A program made the position numbers and the translations under genes. From NCBI RefSeq assembly GCF_013410345.1, contig NZ_JACCFJ010000001.1, positions 2,517,001 through 2,581,000 of the forward strand: a stretch of DNA of 64,000 nucleotides, given 5' to 3'. Below the pieces are notes generated by a model. It did not search any database and was not told the origin of the DNA. It saw only the letters and a list, made by a program, of their open reading frames with translations. How positions within the stretch are numbered: the first letter of the stretch is position 1; each line of letters opens with the position of its first letter. The stretch comes from Saccharopolyspora hordei (lineage in GTDB: Bacteria; Actinomycetota; Actinomycetes; Mycobacteriales; Pseudonocardiaceae). This document shows, in pieces, positions 10,321 through 17,361 of this stretch.

Positions 10321-10751
10321 CCGTGGAGGTGCGGCCGCGGAAGGTGCGCCGGGTGGCGATCCCGATCGCGGTGCTGCTGGTCGTGGTGTTCGCGGTGGTC
10401 GGCACGCTGCTGACCGACAGCCCGACCGGTGTGATCTTCTCGGTGTCCGACCAGGTCGCGATGGCGCTGCTGGGCGTGCTGCTGGCCGCCGGGGTGATGC
10501 TGCTGACGCGTCCGCGCCTGCGGGCCGACGCCACCGGCGTGGAGGTGCGCAACATCATCGGCACGCACCGCTACGCGTGGCCGCTGGTGCAGGCCGTGAC
10601 CTTCCCGGACGGCTCGGCGTGGGCCCGCCTGGAGCTGCCCGAGGACGAGTACGTGCCGATCATGGCGATCCAGGCCGCGGACGGCGAGCTGGCCGTCAAG
10701 GCGATGCGCGACCTCCGGGAGCTCCGCCGCCAGGCCCAGCAGGAGTCCTGA
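10317..10751 (+). CDS. PH-domain membrane protein (Rv1417-like)
   Basis: A 144-residue protein with two hydrophobic helices (about 13-32 and 42-62) followed by a bacterial pleckstrin-homology-like domain ([24 protein letters not shown]). The GTG overlaps the ribH stop by GTGA, so it belongs to the riboflavin operon. From memory the mycobacterial riboflavin cluster carries a membrane protein in the same place (Rv1417). Its function is unknown; a role in flavin trafficking would be guesswork from position alone. It ends before a perfect 28-nt palindrome. Confidence 0.82.
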   Translation: MTVEVRPRKVRRVAIPIAVLLVVVFAVVGTLLTDSPTGVIFSVSDQVAMALLGVLLAAGVMLLTRPRLRADATGVEVRNIIGTHRYAWPLVQAVTFPDGSAWARLELPEDEYVPIMAIQAADGELAVKAMRDLRELRRQAQQES

Positions 10752-10771
10752 GCTCCGTCCACAGTGGTCGT

Positions 10772-10799
10772 GCGGGTGCCGTGCGCGCACGGCACCCGC
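10772..10799. terminator. Perfect 28-nt palindrome, bidirectional terminator
   Basis: The left half GCGGGTGCCGTGCG is followed directly by its exact complement, giving a 12-bp stem with a 4-nt loop between the convergent PH-domain and FKBP genes. There is no T tract, as is common in actinomycetes. Confidence 0.7.
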
Positions 10800-10812
10800 G
10801 GCCGCCGGTTCG

Positions 10813-11187
10813 TCAGCGGGCGTCGACGAGGTCGCAGACGAAGACGAGGGTCTCGCCGGGGGCGATGACGCCGCCCGCGCCGTGGTCGCCGTAGGCCAGG
10901 TGCGGCGGGATGACGAGCTGGCGGCGGCCGCCGACCCGCATCCCCTGCAGGCCCTGGTCCCACCCCTCGATGACCTGGCCGCGGCCGAGCTGGATGCGCA
11001 GCGGCTCGCCGCGGTCCCAGCTGGCGTCGAACTCCTTGCCGGTGCTGTGCGAGACGCCCACGTAGTGCACGGCGACCGTGCTGCCCGCGGTGGCCTCCGG
11101 GCCGTCGCCGACGGTGATGTCCCGGACGACCAGCTCGGCCGGCGGCTCGCCCTTCGGCCGGGCGATCTTCGGTTTCTCGGTGTTCAC
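10813..11187 (-). CDS. FKBP-type peptidyl-prolyl isomerase
   Basis: Single-domain FK506-binding protein of 124 residues catalysing cis-trans isomerisation of prolyl bonds. FKBP signatures are present: VAVHYVGVSHSTGKEFDASW, PLRIQLGRGQVIEGWDQGL, GGRRQLVIPPHLAYGD and PGETLVFVCDLV. No signal peptide or lipobox, so it is probably cytoplasmic. The GTG at 11187 has a GAGGAGAG site just upstream; longer frames add Arg-rich sequence outside the family. It is divergent from the nucleotidyltransferase gene. Confidence 0.92.
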   Translation of the reverse strand: MNTEKPKIARPKGEPPAELVVRDITVGDGPEATAGSTVAVHYVGVSHSTGKEFDASWDRGEPLRIQLGRGQVIEGWDQGLQGMRVGGRRQLVIPPHLAYGDHGAGGVIAPGETLVFVCDLVDAR

Positions 11188-11402
11188 ACGCTCTCCTCGA
11201 TCGGTGGTTGCCGCGCGATTCTCCCGGACGCCCCGCAGCGCACGCGCCCGGGACCGGCTCCGCGCACCGCGGCGCGCCGACCGAAGTGGACGGACCGCCG
11301 CTGGTAACCTCCGCCGCATGGACTCCCAGCGCTGAACCACCACGGTCCCGCGGCGCGACCCGGTGCGGTCGCGCCGGTCGATCCTGCGCTGGAGGAGATC
11401 CC

Positions 11403-12164
11403 TTGCTGGAGGAAGCACACTTCGAGTCCCACGTCGCCGCCCGCCTCGCCGAGCTGCCGGGCGTCCGCGCGGTGAGCCTCGGCGGGTCGCGCGCGCAAGG
11501 CACGCACCGGGCCGACAGCGACTGGGACTTCGCGATCTACTACCGCGGCCGGTTCGAGCCGCAGCACCTGCGCGACGTCGGGTGGCCGGGCGAGGTGTCC
11601 GAGCTCGGCGCCTGGGGCGGCGTGTTCGACGGCGGAGCCTGGCTGCGGATCGACGACCGCCCGGTGGACGTGCACTACCGCGACCTCGACGTGGTCGAGC
11701 ACGTCCTCGCCGAAGCCCGCGCCGGGCGGTTCGAGTGGCAGCCGCTGCTGTTCCACCTGGCGGGCATCCCGAGCTACCTGGTGCTCGCGGAGCTGGCGAT
11801 CAACCGGGTGCTGCACGGCGAGCTGCCGCGCCCGGAGTTCCCGCCGGCGTTGCGCGAGACCGCCCCGGAGGTCTGGTGGCAGCAGGCGTCGCTCGTGCTG
11901 GCCTACGCGCGGGCGAACCACGCGCCGCGCGGGCAGCTCGCCGAGACGGCCGGGTCGATCGCCCAGGCGGCCTGCCAGTCGGCGCACGCGGTGCTGGCCG
12001 CGCGCGGGGAGTGGGTGACCAACGAGAAGCGCCTGCTCGCCCGCGCCGGGCTGCGCGAGGTGGACGCGGTGATCGCCGGCCTGGCCCCGGAGTCCCTGGT
12101 CGCGGCGGTGGACGAGGCCCGCGACCGCTGCGCGGCGGCGGTGTCCGCGGCCCGGGGGTCGTGA
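11403..12164 (+). CDS. Nucleotidyltransferase-domain protein (pol-beta fold)
   Basis: A 253-residue protein with the minimal nucleotidyltransferase signature near the N-terminus: G27-G-S followed by D40-x-D42 within SDWDFAI, and a third carboxylate region in RIDDRPVDVHY. This resembles aminoglycoside/MNT-type transferases that move NMP onto small molecules or proteins. The remainder is helical, with no second recognised domain. The TTG at 11403 is chosen because GGAGGAG lies 5 nt upstream (11391-11397). The acceptor is unknown, and no HEPN partner gene is adjacent, which argues against a toxin-antitoxin pair. Confidence 0.75.
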   Translation: MLEEAHFESHVAARLAELPGVRAVSLGGSRAQGTHRADSDWDFAIYYRGRFEPQHLRDVGWPGEVSELGAWGGVFDGGAWLRIDDRPVDVHYRDLDVVEHVLAEARAGRFEWQPLLFHLAGIPSYLVLAELAINRVLHGELPRPEFPPALRETAPEVWWQQASLVLAYARANHAPRGQLAETAGSIAQAACQSAHAVLAARGEWVTNEKRLLARAGLREVDAVIAGLAPESLVAAVDEARDRCAAAVSAARGS

Positions 12165-12240
12165 GCGGCGGGACCGGCTGGAGCCGGTCTGCGCACGCAC
12201 GACCCCGGTGATCCGCGTGACCTCCGGCGGCTCGTCCGCT

Positions 12241-12254
12241 AGTGTCATGACACT
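12241..12254. promoter_or_regulatory. 14-bp perfect palindrome, candidate operator
   Basis: AGTGTCATGACACT is its own complement. It overlaps a possible -10 (TAGTGT, 12240-12245) for the membrane-protein gene at 12290. Its GTGTCA half-site recurs in the MarR operator at 27.98 kb with a different spacing. Confidence 0.55.
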
Positions 12255-12255
12255 G

Positions 12256-12276
12256 TTTCAAAACGGTGTTATGAAA
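12256..12276. promoter_or_regulatory. 21-bp inverted repeat, TetR-type operator candidate
   Basis: Half-sites TTTCAAAAC and GTTATGAAA (8 of 9 positions complementary) flank GGT. It begins one base after the preceding palindrome and ends 13 nt before the ATG at 12290. The geometry resembles TetR/AcrR operators, but no TetR gene is in the window. Confidence 0.55.
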
Positions 12277-12289
12277 TGGGGTGGGTGGC

Positions 12290-12706
12290 ATGCCGGAGGT
12301 CACGCTGAGCGCGCCGAGCCAGTACGTCGCGGGCGTGGTGCTGCTGACGGTCGTCACGATCGAGTTCGGCGGCTGGTTCCTGACCACGGTCGCGCGCGGT
12401 CGGGTGCCGATGACCGAGTTCCAGCGCGCCTTCGCCCGCGCCGGGCACGCGCACGCCGGGGTGCTCGTCACGCTCGGGCTGGTCTGCCTGGTGCTCGCCG
12501 ACGCCACCGGGCTGACCGGCGCGCTCGGCTGGCTGGCCCGGCTCGGCGTGCCCGCCGCGGCGGTGCTCGTGTCGGCGGGGTTCTTCCTGTCCTCGCTGGG
12601 ACGGGACGTGCACCGGCCGAACCGGCTCATCGCGCTGGTCTGGCTGGGTGCGCTGGCGCTGGCCGGAGGCGTCGTGACGCTGGGGACCGGCCTGCTGGCG
12701 GCCTGA
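12290..12706 (+). CDS. Four-helix membrane protein of unknown function
   Basis: A 138-residue hydrophobic protein with about four predicted membrane helices. Helix 1 contains TVVTIEFGGWFL; a basic loop leads to ARAGHAHAGVLV with two histidines at the start of helix 2; helix 3 ends GFFLSSLGRD, followed by a conserved-looking RPNRLIALV before helix 4. The paired His suggest metal or haem binding but this is not shown. ATG 12290 is preferred to GTG 12281 because a GGGGTGGG stretch sits just upstream and GTG 12281 almost touches the operator. Two adjacent palindromes imply tight control, possibly by two regulators. Confidence 0.7.
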   Translation: MPEVTLSAPSQYVAGVVLLTVVTIEFGGWFLTTVARGRVPMTEFQRAFARAGHAHAGVLVTLGLVCLVLADATGLTGALGWLARLGVPAAAVLVSAGFFLSSLGRDVHRPNRLIALVWLGALALAGGVVTLGTGLLAA

Positions 12707-12717
12707 GCTGCGGCGAC

Positions 12718-12753
12718 CGGCCGGTTCCCGCACTCGCCTGCGGGAACCGGCCG
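12718..12753. terminator. 15-bp perfect hairpin
   Basis: Arms CGGCCGGTTCCCGCA (12718-12732) and its exact complement (12739-12753) enclose a 6-nt loop. It lies just after the membrane-protein stop and before the zinc-ribbon gene. Confidence 0.7.
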
Positions 12754-12775
12754 CCCGGCTGCCATGATCGGCTCC

Positions 12776-13036
12776 ATGGGGCTGTTCGACGGCGGGCCGA
12801 AGCTCGCGACCGTGCTGGGCAAGGCGTTCCGGTGCCTGGTGTGCGGTGGCGCGCTCTTCCACCGGCGCGAGGTCAAGCTGAACTCCACCGGCGCGGAGCT
12901 GTTCAACCTGGCCTGGGCCAACGCGTCCGCCACCGGGCTGGTCTGCGCCGAGTGCGGGTACGTGCACGAGTTCGCCGGCAGCCGCCGTCCCGAGCTGTGG
13001 AAGCAGAGCCGCGGCTACCCGGACGGCGCCGAGTAG
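12776..13036 (+). CDS. Small zinc-ribbon protein of unknown function
   Basis: About 86 residues with two CxxC knuckles, CLVCGG near residue 18 and CAECGY near 61, predicting a zinc ribbon. MGLFDGGPKLA at 12776 looks like the natural start; an in-frame ATG at 12764 would add MIGS. Neither has a clear ribosome site. The middle (ELFNLAWANASATGLVC) may be a helix leading to the second knuckle. It could be nucleic-acid-binding, but no partner identifies its job. Confidence 0.65.
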   Translation: MGLFDGGPKLATVLGKAFRCLVCGGALFHRREVKLNSTGAELFNLAWANASATGLVCAECGYVHEFAGSRRPELWKQSRGYPDGAE

Positions 13037-13039
13037 TCC

Positions 13040-14191
13040 TCAGCGCGGGCGGACGGCCGAGGCGGACAGCGCCACCAGCAGGGCCAGCACGGCCGGGACG
13101 GCCAGGCCCACGCTGAGGTCGGTCCAGCCGGACACCAGGCCGATCACCACCGGGCCGGCCAGCAGCCCGCCGTAGCCGAGCGTGCTCACCTGCGCCAGGT
13201 CCCGGCCGCTGCGGCTCGGGTCGCGGTTGCCCGCGGCGTTGAACACCTGCGGGATGATGCAGGAGAGCCCGATGCCGAACAGCGCGAACCCGATGAGGCC
13301 GGCCACCGGGTGGTGCAGCAGCAGCGCGGTGCCCAGCCCCACCCCGGCGATGGTGCCGCAGCAGCGGACCAGCAGCACCGGGCCGAGCCGGGCGACCAGG
13401 ACGTCGCCCAGGAAGCGGAAGGTCGCCATCGTCGCGGAGAACACCGCGTAGCCGATCGCCGCGACCGCCGGGCTGGTGTGCAGCACGTCGTGCAGGTACA
13501 GCGGCGACCAGTCCGCCATCGAGCCCTCGCCGACCGAGCAGAAGAAGGCCAGCACGCCCAGGAACAGGATGCCCAGCGAGACCCCGCGCCGCTGCGGCAC
13601 GGCGCTGCTCGGCGTCGGTGCCTCGCCGGGCAGCAGCTCGCGCCGCGCCAGCAGCAGCACCGCCGCCAGCACGGCTCCGACGAAGGCGAAGTGCGCGCCC
13701 ACCCCGATCGCGAGGTGGGCGGCCAGCGCGCCGGCCCCGGCGCCGAGCAGGCCGCCCACGCTGAACATCGCGTGGAAGGTGCTCACGATCGGCCGCCGGT
13801 AGCCGCGCTGCACCTGCATCGCGTGGGTGTTCATGGCCACGTCGACGGTGCCGTGCCCGGCGCCGAACACCAGCAGGCCCACCAGCAGCGTCGGCAGGTC
13901 GCCCGCGAACCCCGGCAGCAGCAGGCTCGCCGCCATCGCCACCCCGGCCGGCCCGAGCACCCGCGCGCTGCCGAACCGGTCGGCGAGGTGCCCGATGACC
14001 TGCATCGCCAGCACCGACCCGGCCGCGACCGCGAACAGCGCCAGCGTCACCTCCCCGTCGCCGAGGCGGAGGTCCTGCTTGATCGCCGGGATCCGCGCGG
14101 TCCAGGTGCCCAGCGCCGCGCCGGTGCCCGTGAAGTACGCCGTGACGGCCCAGCGCGCCCGCTGCGGCATGGCGACGGTGGTCTCAGACAA
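13040..14191 (-). CDS. MFS transporter (YbjJ-like)
   Basis: Major facilitator protein of 383 residues, about 12 helices. Features include TARIPAIKQDLRLGDGEV after TM1, GHLADRFGSARVLG as the loop 2-3 motif A equivalent, and GAGHGTVDVAMNTHAM in TM4, a pattern seen in the YbjJ/FucP-like branch. The TTG start at 14191 overlaps the deoR-type gene by 8 nt and has GGAGG 6 nt upstream inside that gene, so they form an operon; an in-frame ATG at 14170 is the alternative. A DeoR partner suggests a sugar or sugar-phosphate-derived substrate, by inference. Confidence 0.82.
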   Translation of the reverse strand: MSETTVAMPQRARWAVTAYFTGTGAALGTWTARIPAIKQDLRLGDGEVTLALFAVAAGSVLAMQVIGHLADRFGSARVLGPAGVAMAASLLLPGFAGDLPTLLVGLLVFGAGHGTVDVAMNTHAMQVQRGYRRPIVSTFHAMFSVGGLLGAGAGALAAHLAIGVGAHFAFVGAVLAAVLLLARRELLPGEAPTPSSAVPQRRGVSLGILFLGVLAFFCSVGEGSMADWSPLYLHDVLHTSPAVAAIGYAVFSATMATFRFLGDVLVARLGPVLLVRCCGTIAGVGLGTALLLHHPVAGLIGFALFGIGLSCIIPQVFNAAGNRDPSRSGRDLAQVSTLGYGGLLAGPVVIGLVSGWTDLSVGLAVPAVLALLVALSASAVRPR

Positions 14192-14939
14192 CGCGGACCT
14201 CCACTCCGGCCGCGGCGAGCGCGGCGCGCGCCTCCTCCGGGGCGGAGGCGTCGGTGACGACGACGTCGAGCTCGGTGACCGGGCAGACCAGTCCCAGCCC
14301 GGTGCGGGCGAACTTCGCCCCGTGGCAGACGGCGACGACGCGCTGGGCGGCCTCCACCGCGGCCCGCTTGACCGGGACCTCCTCCAGGTCGTGCGCGGTC
14401 AGCCCGTGCTCCGCCGACAGCCCGCACACGCCGAGCACCGCGGTGTCCACCCGCAGCGCGCGCAGCGAGGCCTCCGTCAGGTGGCCGGTGAACGACAGCT
14501 CGCCGGGCTTGGCGCGGCCCCCGGGCAGCAGCAGGTCCACCTGCGGCACGTTGCTCAGCGCGTGCGCCGAGTGCAGGTCCAGCGGGACGGCGGTGATCTG
14601 GCGGTGGGCCAGCCGCTTGGCCACCGCCAGCGTCGTGGTGCCCGAGTCGAGGATGACCGACTCACCGTCGGTGACCAGCTCGTCGACCGCGGCGGCCAAC
14701 CGCTCCTTGGTCGCCGGCTCGTCGCGCTCGCGGAGCGGGAACGGCGCCGCGTGCCCGCGCAGGGAGCTCACCGCGCCGCCGCGCACCCGGCGCAGCACGC
14801 CCTGCTCGGCCAGGTGGTCCAGGTCGCGGCGGATGGTCATCTCCGAGCAGCCGGTCGCTTCGGCCAGCTCCGCGACGGTGACGCGCTCGGCCCGCCGCAG
14901 CCGCTCGACGATCGCCGCCTCCCGCTCCGAACTCTCCAC
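14184..14939 (-). CDS. DeoR-family transcriptional regulator
   Basis: A 251-residue repressor with an N-terminal winged helix (about 5-60: EREAAIVERLRRAERVTVAELAEATGCSEMTIRRDLDHL) and a C-terminal sugar-phosphate isomerase-like sensor domain (DGESVILDSGTTTLAVAKRL, LPGGRAKPGELSFTG). DeoR proteins usually sense phosphorylated sugars. The GTG at 14939 matches the usual family start; no ribosome site precedes it. TTCGATCGAA at 14943-14952 touches the start and may be its own operator. It drives the MFS gene and is divergent from the flavoprotein/GH172 genes. Confidence 0.88.
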   Translation of the reverse strand: MESSEREAAIVERLRRAERVTVAELAEATGCSEMTIRRDLDHLAEQGVLRRVRGGAVSSLRGHAAPFPLRERDEPATKERLAAAVDELVTDGESVILDSGTTTLAVAKRLAHRQITAVPLDLHSAHALSNVPQVDLLLPGGRAKPGELSFTGHLTEASLRALRVDTAVLGVCGLSAEHGLTAHDLEEVPVKRAAVEAAQRVVAVCHGAKFARTGLGLVCPVTELDVVVTDASAPEEARAALAAAGVEVRVV

Positions 14940-14942
14940 GGT

Positions 14943-14952
14943 TTCGATCGAA
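14943..14952. promoter_or_regulatory. Candidate DeoR operator palindrome
   Basis: TTCGATCGAA is a perfect 10-bp palindrome 3 nt upstream of the deoR-type start, in the 146-bp divergent region. Ten base pairs could occur by chance; position is the main argument. Confidence 0.35.
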
Positions 14953-15085
14953 CAGGAATCGTGTGCGGAACGCAAGCGTGCGAACCGGGCATGCGATCGA
15001 GCCCGCTGGGGTGGGCACCGGCAGATGGGGGACAATGGACGCCGACGCTGCACCCGCAGGCCGTCGAGCGGGGTTGGAGGAGATC

Positions 15086-16108
15086 GTGAGCGTGGCCCAG
15101 GAGCGCAACCTACGGCTGGTGCGAGACGTCCCGGCCGAACCCGGCGTTCGGCTCGGCGACATCAGACTGCGCAACCGCCTGGTGACCTCGTCCAGCCTGC
15201 TCGGCTACGGCGTGGCCAACGCCAAGCTGGTGCCCTACGGCATGAGCCCGATCTCGCAGTTCGTCCCGCTCGAGCGGTTCGGCGCGGTCACCACCCGCAC
15301 GGTCACCGTCGAGCCCCGCGAGGGGCACTTCACCACCCGCGACGTGTGGCCGCTCACCGAGCTGCCCGCGCTGGTCAAGCGCTACGGCCAGGCGCTGCGG
15401 CAGGTCGACGGCGGCTGGCTGAACGCCTTCGGCTGGTGCAACGTCGGCATCGACGCCTACCTGCGCGACTACTACCCGCGCACCCGCGAGCAGAACACCA
15501 TCATCTCCGTCGGCGGGTTCTCCGCCGAGGAGTTCGTCACCCTGGTGGACAAGGTCAACGCCGCGGTGCCGAGCGGCGAGATCGCGGCGGTCGAGTTCAA
15601 CGTCTCCTGCCACAACGTCAACTTCGACTTCGACCAGATCATCGAGTCGGTGCTGGCCGAGGCGGTGCCGCGCAGCAACCACCCGGTGGTCCTCAAGCTG
15701 TCGCCGGACTACGACTACCTGGCGCACGCCCGGCTGGCCGCCCGGCACGGGGTGTCCGCGCTGACCGCGATCAACACCGTCAAGGGCCTGCGGCTGGACC
15801 CGGACACCGGGCGGCCGCTGCTGAAGAACGGCTTCGGCGGCCTGTCCGGGCGCGCGATCAAGCCGATCGGGCTGCGGGTGGTCAAGGAGCTGCGCGACGC
15901 GGGCGTGACCCTGCCGATCATCGCCACCGGCGGCATCCGCAGCTTCGACGACTGCCGCGAGTACTTCTGGGCAGGCGCGGACGCGGTGAGCCTCGGCAGC
16001 GCCAGCTGGTTCGCCAGCTACCCGGGGTACGCGCTGTCCCCGCTCTACGGCCTGCGCATCCGCAACCTGCTGCGCCGCATCGAGGCCTACGAGCCCCCGG
16101 CCCGCTGA
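15086..16108 (+). CDS. Dihydroorotate dehydrogenase-like FMN protein
   Basis: A 340-residue FMN-dependent TIM barrel. GDIRLRNRLVTSSSLLGYG matches the N-terminal flavin strand, FNVSCHNVNF the class 1 DHOD active-site loop with a catalytic-type Cys, LKLSPDYD and INTVKGLRLD the substrate/flavin strands, and ATGGIRSFDDCREYFWAGADAVSLGSA the phosphate-binding C-terminus. It departs from canonical PyrD in the loop (SCHN rather than SCPN) and stands beside no pyr genes, so it may act on another substrate. The GTG at 15086 follows GGAGG at 15076-15080. It is divergent from DeoR and 133 bp upstream of the GH172 gene. Confidence 0.75.
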   Translation: MSVAQERNLRLVRDVPAEPGVRLGDIRLRNRLVTSSSLLGYGVANAKLVPYGMSPISQFVPLERFGAVTTRTVTVEPREGHFTTRDVWPLTELPALVKRYGQALRQVDGGWLNAFGWCNVGIDAYLRDYYPRTREQNTIISVGGFSAEEFVTLVDKVNAAVPSGEIAAVEFNVSCHNVNFDFDQIIESVLAEAVPRSNHPVVLKLSPDYDYLAHARLAARHGVSALTAINTVKGLRLDPDTGRPLLKNGFGGLSGRAIKPIGLRVVKELRDAGVTLPIIATGGIRSFDDCREYFWAGADAVSLGSASWFASYPGYALSPLYGLRIRNLLRRIEAYEPPAR

Positions 16109-16241
16109 CGCCGCGGGCCCGCACCGGCCACTGTGGACGCCGCTGGTCGCCCGCGCCGCCGCCTCGGGAAAAACCGCCTCGCCGCCCGGCCGGCGTGGTA
16201 AGAAGTGATCAGGAGCACACTTCACCCCTGGGGAGGCGGTT

Positions 16242-17321
16242 GTGGGCGGTTACGGCAACTTCGGCAGCAGCTTGCGCGACCTGCCCCGGCTGCGGAGGAG
16301 TCGGCGCGGCCGGGTGTCCAGCTGGGACCAGACCGGCGGCAACACCGACAACATCCGCGTGGAGCCGGGGCAGACCCGCGAGCTGGCCGACATCGAAGGT
16401 CCCGGCGTCATCACGCACATCTGGTGCACCGTGGCGCTGGACCACGTCGGCAAGCCCGCCGAGCTGGAGGGGGACTACCTGCGGCGGCTCGTGCTGAAGA
16501 TCACCTGGGACGACCAGGAGAACCCGGCGGTGCTGGTGCCGCTGGGCGACTTCTTCGGCATGGGGCACGGGCGCAGCGCCAACTTCGTGTCCGCCCCGCT
16601 GCAGATGAGCCCGCAGGACGGCAAGGGCTTCAACTGCTGGTTCGCCATGCCCTTCGCCGGCCGCGCCCGGGTCGAGCTGATCAGCGAGCTGAGCGTCAAG
16701 CCGGTGACGTTCTACTACTACATCGACTACGAGACCTACGCCGAGGCCGACCCGGAGCTGGGCTACTTCCACGCGCAGTGGCGGCGGCAGAACCCCACCG
16801 ACGGCGTCGAGCAGGGCGACCAGACCAACGAGGAGTTCCTCTTCGGCGGCACCAACATCGGCGGTGAGGGCAACTACGTGATCCTGGAGGCCGAGGGCCG
16901 CGGGCACTACGTCGGCACCGTGCTCAACGTGCACAACCTCCGCCACACCAGCGAGTGGAACTGGTACGGCGAGGGCGACGACATGTTCTTCATCGACGGC
17001 GAGGTGTGGCCGCCACGCCTGCACGGCACCGGCACGGAGGACTACTTCGGCACCGCGTGGTGCCCGACGCAGACCTACCACGCGCCCTACCACGGCATCA
17101 CCATGCCGGGCGGGCCGAACTGGAGCGGCCAGGTGTCCTACTACCGCTTCCACGTGGAGGACCCGGTGGTGTTCGAGAAGTCGATCAAGGTGACCATCGA
17201 GCACGGCCACGCCAACAAGCGCTCCGACGACGTCTCCTCGGTCGCCTACTGGTACCAGACCCTCCCGGCGCTGCCGATCACCCTCGCGCCCGTCGAGGAG
17301 CGCATCCCCCGCCCGCTGTGA
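16242..17321 (+). CDS. GH172 (DUF2961) family protein
   Basis: A 359-residue DUF2961 protein. DUF2961 is now glycoside hydrolase family 172, whose known members act on alpha-fructofuranosyl linkages and on D-arabinofuranose of mycobacterial D-arabinan. Family features: GVITHIWCTV (about 55-64), DFFGMGHG (103-110), YYYIDYE (158-164), then GEGDDMFFIDGE (243-254) and HGTGTEDYFGTAW (261-273). Acidic residues E244, D246, D247 and E266 include the expected catalytic carboxylates; I cannot assign which is which. No signal peptide, so it would act inside the cell or leave by an unseen route. The GTG start follows GGGGAGG. Confidence 0.85.
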   Translation: MGGYGNFGSSLRDLPRLRRSRRGRVSSWDQTGGNTDNIRVEPGQTRELADIEGPGVITHIWCTVALDHVGKPAELEGDYLRRLVLKITWDDQENPAVLVPLGDFFGMGHGRSANFVSAPLQMSPQDGKGFNCWFAMPFAGRARVELISELSVKPVTFYYYIDYETYAEADPELGYFHAQWRRQNPTDGVEQGDQTNEEFLFGGTNIGGEGNYVILEAEGRGHYVGTVLNVHNLRHTSEWNWYGEGDDMFFIDGEVWPPRLHGTGTEDYFGTAWCPTQTYHAPYHGITMPGGPNWSGQVSYYRFHVEDPVVFEKSIKVTIEHGHANKRSDDVSSVAYWYQTLPALPITLAPVEERIPRPL

Positions 17322-17327
17322 GCCGGT

Positions 17328-17355
17328 GCGGGCACCTCGGCCGCGAGGTGCCCGC
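17328..17355. terminator. 12-bp perfect hairpin between convergent genes
   Basis: GCGGGCACCTCG (17328-17339) pairs exactly with 17344-17355 across a 4-nt loop, between the GH172 and metallo-hydrolase stops. Probably terminates both transcripts. Confidence 0.75.
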
Positions 17356-17361
17356 CACCAG

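Noticed and set aside
11403..12164. MNT-HEPN toxin-antitoxin system
   Set aside because: No HEPN gene lies on either side; neighbours are FKBP and a membrane protein.
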